Source: Cerioporus squamosus
Taxonomy: Eukaryota; Basidiomycota; Agaricomycetes; Polyporales; Polyporaceae
Direction of reading: 5' to 3'
DNA length: 64,000 bases
NCBI GenBank assembly: GCA_022592435.1
Contig: JABYQS010000062.1
Span: 62,001 to 126,000, forward strand
The notes beneath the pieces were generated by a model. The model was not told the DNA's origin and ran no database searches. It saw nothing but the letters and a program-made list of their open reading frames with translations. Positions 60,431 through 64,000 of this stretch are shown here, piece by piece; position 1 is the stretch's first letter, and each line of letters opens with the position of its first letter. The translations under genes were made by a program, and so were the position numbers.

Positions 60431-60663
60431 GCGGCACCTGCACCTGTGGGTGCGGGGCGCGGTGGGCCTGCCAGCCAACTGAGTCAGCCATCGCGACCTG
60501 CTGCGAGTAGGTTCCCGGAGGAGCATATCAACACGCTTATGGGACATCGAGATGGGGCTATTCACGCGTTGGAGGCGGCAGGTGGAAACCTAGACATTGC
60601 GGCATCGTTACTCTTCCAATTCTGAGATCTGTATACGCGAAGAGGGCATTTGGAGAACGACAT
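60430..60663 (+). pseudogene. Nearly identical copy of the 3' end of DDI1 (UBA domain and 3' flank)
   Basis: Corresponds to DDI1 positions about 45083-44830. Over about 230 bp I count only a few substitutions plus a 9-nt in-frame deletion that removes three residues in the UBA domain (LMGLGADRDG becomes LMGHRDG). The match ends sharply after GAGAACGACAT at 60663, about 40 bp beyond the DDI1 stop codon. It has no protease or ubiquitin-like part. The high identity suggests a recent event. A 72-codon frame over it (60407-60625) would encode little more than an altered UBA domain. Confidence 0.88.
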
Positions 60664-60960
60664 AGTAAACGCATTGAAAATCAGTGTTATTCACTTTGAA
60701 TCTTCGCAAACAGTGTGTACAACACTTAGCATAGCCACACCTAAAATCAATGTGTCAACACTAATAAGCGTCTGTAACACTGATCACATTTCTCAAATCA
60801 GATCATTGTATAGAGCATTTCTTGCCACATTGATAATACGTGCTGCACGCGCTAATAAATCAGTGTTTAGAGCATGTCTTACCAGCTCTTACCACATTGA
60901 TTATCGGCGCTCTAGACACCAATGTATAATCAGCACGTCACTCGGACTGCTGGGGGCGCG
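60664..60960. repeat. AT-rich island with imperfect repeats
   Basis: Composition drops abruptly to AT-rich right after the DDI1 fragment. Related short units recur: TAGAGCATTTCTTGCC...ACATTGATAAT at about 60813-60838 and TAGAGCATGTCTTACC...ACATTGATTAT at about 60868-60904, along with several AATCAGTGTT/AACACTGAT units in both orientations. Probably the relic of a mobile element; type not recognised. Confidence 0.5.
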
Positions 60961-61837
60961 ACCTTCACATTGACCTGCACCAGCTGTCGAACCTGGCGGT
61001 ACGTCACCTTACAGCCGGTTCGTAGTATCCGGGAAGGCAGTATGTATACGTGTACGTCGCTCTGCAATGCGGCGGCAGTCGCCACGGAGGTGGGTGTTCC
61101 CTCATCTTCACGCGTTCCGAGTCCCTACGTGCACTGCCTGATGAAGTCTGAACCTGTGAAGGCAAGTCGCAACGACTAGCAGACGAGTGGACAACACGAG
61201 TCCTCAGTCAGTAGAGCAAAAGACTAATAGCATAGACATAAGCATCGCCCCTCCGGGCACACCTGGTCACGGCGGTTTGTACGGGCGTCGGACTCGGGCG
61301 GATCAGTGAAGTCGAGGTGCGAATGCTCAGGACGAAATGGGGAGCTCGTGTATTGGTGATAGTAGTTATCGTATGGCGATATATACAACGGGTTAGTAGA
61401 TGCTAACTGTGGAGCGACTACTGGGAGGGACGAATAGTTGGGCGAAACACTCTGAACGTCGGTGAACGACGAAGGAAGCCCGATGTTGATGCAGAGGTAG
61501 TTAGCGAAGGATGGTGGCGAAGCAGCTGAGACGTGACTTAGCTGGTATAGCAGCGTCGCGAGTGTAATTGACGTGAGGGGCAGGAGGGTCGTCCGACTTG
61601 TGGTTGTAGTTGATATTATATGGTGATCAGACAATGCGGAACTGGAGTGTAGGGCCGTCGTACCGATAATCAGTTTTGTGCATGCCGTCGTCACGTCTGG
61701 TCAAGGTTTACAGGAGGGATAAGTCGCAGAAAGGAGTGCTACGGATCGGGAGCATTGTAGTGTCTTCGGTCTAGTTACGTCGGTCGCTCTGCTCAGCGAC
61801 GGCTTTTGTCTTCACTCAGCAACAACTCGCGCGTTTC
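60961..61837. other. Region without a confident gene
   Basis: A 156-codon minus-strand frame (61224-61694), rich in Ser, Thr and Tyr, shows a hydrophobic stretch (LTSITLATLLYQLSHV) but no recognised motif; it could be a terminal exon or chance. Nothing else is supportable. Confidence 0.3.
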
Positions 61838-62432
61838 TTATGCTTTTCCGGCGTCGTTCACTAGACGTTGAATGGTATCGGGAGGTAGAAGCTGTGGAGG
61901 GTGAGCCCCCACCGCTTCCATAACGTGAACGCGAGCCTGAAGACGGCGACGACAGCGAGGTCAGTTGACGATCGCAACGGAGGGGGGGAAAGAAGAGGGA
62001 TTCGCACCAGTCTTGAACTTGCGATTGGACGGGGTGGTTGGCGACGAGGTTGTTCTGATTGGAGTGAGTGGGACGAGGACGATCACAACACATGAAAGAA
62101 CTTACCGGGTTGTACAGGAACGCGTGTGCGTCGACAGCAGCAAGCGCACCGGTGGGTCGCAACGCAGGGGGGACATTCGGAATAGCGGCGAAGCCGATGT
62201 TGATGAGGACCTGCGAGAGATGAACGACACTGTAAGGACGGTTGCATTGCGTCAACGTACCGTGCGGAGTTCCCCATAACCGAATTCCCAGCGATCGGCG
62301 GCATCCGTGGCAAAGATCGACGCGAGGACCTGTATCCGCAGCGAAGTCAGGCAGAAGTAATAGCGATGACGACGATGGGAGAGGGCAACGGACCATGAAG
62401 TCTTGCCAAGTGATGGTGATTCGGGCGGCCAT
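61838..62432 (-). CDS. Small protein of unknown function, five exons, about 114 aa
   Basis: Not recognised. On the minus strand the ATG at 62432 begins MAARITITWQDFM; introns with good GT-AG borders separate VLASIFATDAADRWEFGYGE (ending LRT), VLINIGFAAIPNVPPALRPT (ending YNP), NNLVANHPVQSQ, and a last exon ARVHVMEAVGAHPPQLLPPD ending RLVNAGKA with the stop at 61840-61838. All joins keep frame and total 345 nt. The last exon's donor (GTTCAA) is weak, so that join is least certain. The protein is moderately hydrophobic without an obvious membrane helix or signal peptide. The gene model is inferred only from splice signals and coding-like composition. Confidence 0.4.
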
Positions 62433-62699
62433 AGCGAGGGCGAAGATCGTGCGAGGGGAAGGCGAGGATCGGGGGGAGCGAGCGGGGGCGCAATGGCAGT
62501 CAGGAACGAAGGACGTGGGCGCCGGCTTTCCAAATGGGGCAACGCCGCCGGCGTTATATACGTGCGAGCGCCTGACGAGCGCACGGCGACAGGACCGGGA
62601 GAGCAGCGGCTCCGGGTCAGCATAGATCGACAGACTGCGAGAGCTGTATGTGGAGAGGGCCACGGAGACAGAATCGAGGTCGTACATAAGGCTGAGCAC

Positions 62700-62885
62700 G
62701 GATCCACCCGTGGGTTATCCGGACCCGGACCTACGGGTTAGGGTTACCTCCGGACCCTCCACCTGGACCCGCACGGATCCTATCCGCGAAGGCACCCGTA
62801 TCCGCAGATCCGGACCCGGAACCCACGGGTTAATCCGCTCATGGATCCGCATCCGGAGTAACCTACGGGTATCCGGCTCATGTCG
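62700..62885. repeat. Degenerate palindromic GGATCC/ACCCGT repeat block
   Basis: About 185 bp made of variants of ATCCGGACCCG, ACCCGTGGGTTA and its complement AACCCACGGGTTA, with GGATCC boxes repeated at irregular spacing. The units are self-complementary, so the block can fold on itself. It includes GGGTTAGGGTTA at about 62736-62747. It lies between the small gene and the hAT transposase; origin unknown. Confidence 0.6.
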
Positions 62886-63215
62886 CACCAATGGTGATGG
62901 TACATGTGCTCCGGAGGACCTGGACGCACGGCAAGGAGCCTAGTACACACCATACAAGGAGCAAGGAGTTAGTAGTTCATCTTGTACTTGTGACTGTAAG
63001 TCTATCTCAACTAGTCGGACTAGTAAGTAACTGAAGAGCTCAAATGCGAGAAGATAGTAATACTTAGCAAGCTACATGGTAGATCATAACTAGTAGACGG
63101 CAAGGACGACGTGACATGAAAATAGTGAAGAAGACATTGGTCATTCAATTGGGAAGATACAGCGCCGTGGTTGAACACGGAGTATAGTAGTACATGTACG
63201 GACTAAATCAGGACG
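62886..63215. other. Spacer before the hAT transposase
   Basis: Relatively AT-rich with repeated ACTAGT/AGTAGT motifs (for example around 63010-63100). No gene seen; could contain the element's 3' terminus, but no inverted repeat can be confirmed because the other end is outside the window. Confidence 0.35.
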
Positions 63216-64000
63216 TTAAGCAGTCGATGAAGAGGCAGCAGGGCGGCGCCGGGATTTGTCAACGGAAGGAGGGCCGTCGAGGAGCTCGACGTCGCTGTCC
63301 CCCTCTCCGGGAGTTGTCGCCGTGTTGAGCTGAGCAGTGGCAGCAAGAGGCCGCCCACGGATGCGCGCAACAATCTCCTGCTCGGGCACGAGGTCGGGGA
63401 TGCGTGCCCACGAGCCCAGGAGCGTACTTGCCCGGACAGACGCGTCGTTGAGGGAGTAACGGAGCCGCGAGACGGTCAGACGGCCCCGCGAGAACGCGCG
63501 CTCGACGTCAGTAGAAGTCGCTGCAAAGCATGGAAGTCAGCCTTGGAAGTACGAGATGACAGAAACGAGGACACACCTGGCACAGACAAGAAGTCCAGAG
63601 CCATCTGGGCCAAGGACGTGTCGGTCTCAGTCTCAGCGACCACTCGCCAGTAGGCAAGAGGGTCCGTGATGGTCGGCAGTGGGGGAGACTCGAGGTAGAC
63701 CTCGAGAAGGTCCTGCGGGGCGGCCACATTGCCCAAGGAGAGTTGGGCGAAGAGTGCACGCGTTCCCTAAAGTAAGAAGTTGTGTTAGCATTGTGTGAAT
63801 GTTGAATTATGAAGACGACATACTGCTGCAGTGCTTGCGCTGGCACTCCTACGTCCAGGGCCCGGACGACGAGACAGTGGAGTCGTCGTACTGCCTGCCG
63901 GGGTATTCGCGGGCTCAGCAGGTGCCGCCCGCTTGTAGCGTGATACCCACTCCCCACGAAGGAGAGAGATGGCCTCCTCGATCCACTCCTCGGGCCAATC
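63216..64000 (-). mobile_element. hAT-family transposase, 3' part (5' part off right edge)
   Basis: The C-terminal dimerisation region typical of hAT transposases: DPLAYWRVV, LAQMALDFLSVP, then after a short intron (about 63576-63523) ATSTDVERAFSRGRLTVSRL and SLNDASVRASTLLGSW. Upstream exons on the minus strand give WPEEWIEEAISLLRGEWVSR and, after another short intron near 63830-63770, GTRALFAQLSLGNVAAP. The tail is basic and ends RRRPAASSSTA with the stop at 63218-63216. No frame break is seen in the visible part, so the element may be young or domesticated. Confidence 0.85.

Noticed and set aside
1..64000. Prokaryote-type features (operons, CRISPR arrays, Shine-Dalgarno sites) and rRNA genes
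   Set aside because: The window is spliced fungal nuclear DNA; no regularly spaced repeat arrays or rRNA sequences were seen.

Overview
The window reads as nuclear DNA of a wood-decaying agaricomycete (basidiomycete), most likely a white-rot polypore. Genes are split by many short GT-AG introns (about 45-70 bp), coding DNA is GC-rich, and the gene set is typical of Agaricomycetes: three secreted glyoxal oxidases, a DUF6533 seven-helix protein, a DUF6699 protein, F-box-like paralogues, a Zn2Cys6 regulator and an hAT transposase. The species is not determinable from sequence alone.

Layout. 0-7 kb: a Zn2Cys6 transcription factor (minus, cut by the left edge, with a 1.3-kb intron) diverges from an amino-acid permease, followed by a conserved protein of unknown function. 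8-22.3 kb: a secretory block of three glyoxal oxidase genes (8.2, 17.3 and 20.5 kb) with two paralogous secreted/anchored Ser/Thr-rich proteins (11.2 and 14.7 kb) between copies one and two. 22.6-28.2 kb: a MYND-finger protein with an in-frame stop near its start, an F-box-like protein and a DUF6699 protein. 28.2-32.4 kb: no supportable gene. 32.4-35.8 kb: two paralogous single-pass membrane proteins ending in PPPY motifs. 36-43 kb: an IMPACT/Yih1-type protein, a DUF6533 protein and a second F-box-like protein. 43-49.5 kb: housekeeping genes SPT3 (SAGA), DDI1 (ubiquitin shuttle/aspartyl protease) and ATG29 (autophagy). 50-57.6 kb: two divergent, paralogous P-loop NTPase genes resembling the NTPase-plus-nuclease architecture of Crinkler-RHS-type proteins. 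57.9-60.66 kb: a patchwork of copied gene pieces, namely an ATG29 5' part, a truncated F-box copy and a nearly identical 3' tail of DDI1. 61.8-64 kb: a small unknown gene, a degenerate repeat and the 3' part of an hAT transposase.

How they fit together. The glyoxal oxidases supply extracellular H2O2 to lignin-attacking peroxidases; their tandem expansion and the neighbouring surface proteins make 8-22 kb an accessory region for the outside world. The right third mixes conserved genes with rapidly evolving material: the NTPase pair, captured gene fragments and a transposase. The parts most worth following up are the NTPase pair, the gene-fragment patchwork, the 1.3-kb intron in the regulator, and apparent reading-frame breaks in SPT3 and in the 5.6-7.1 kb gene.
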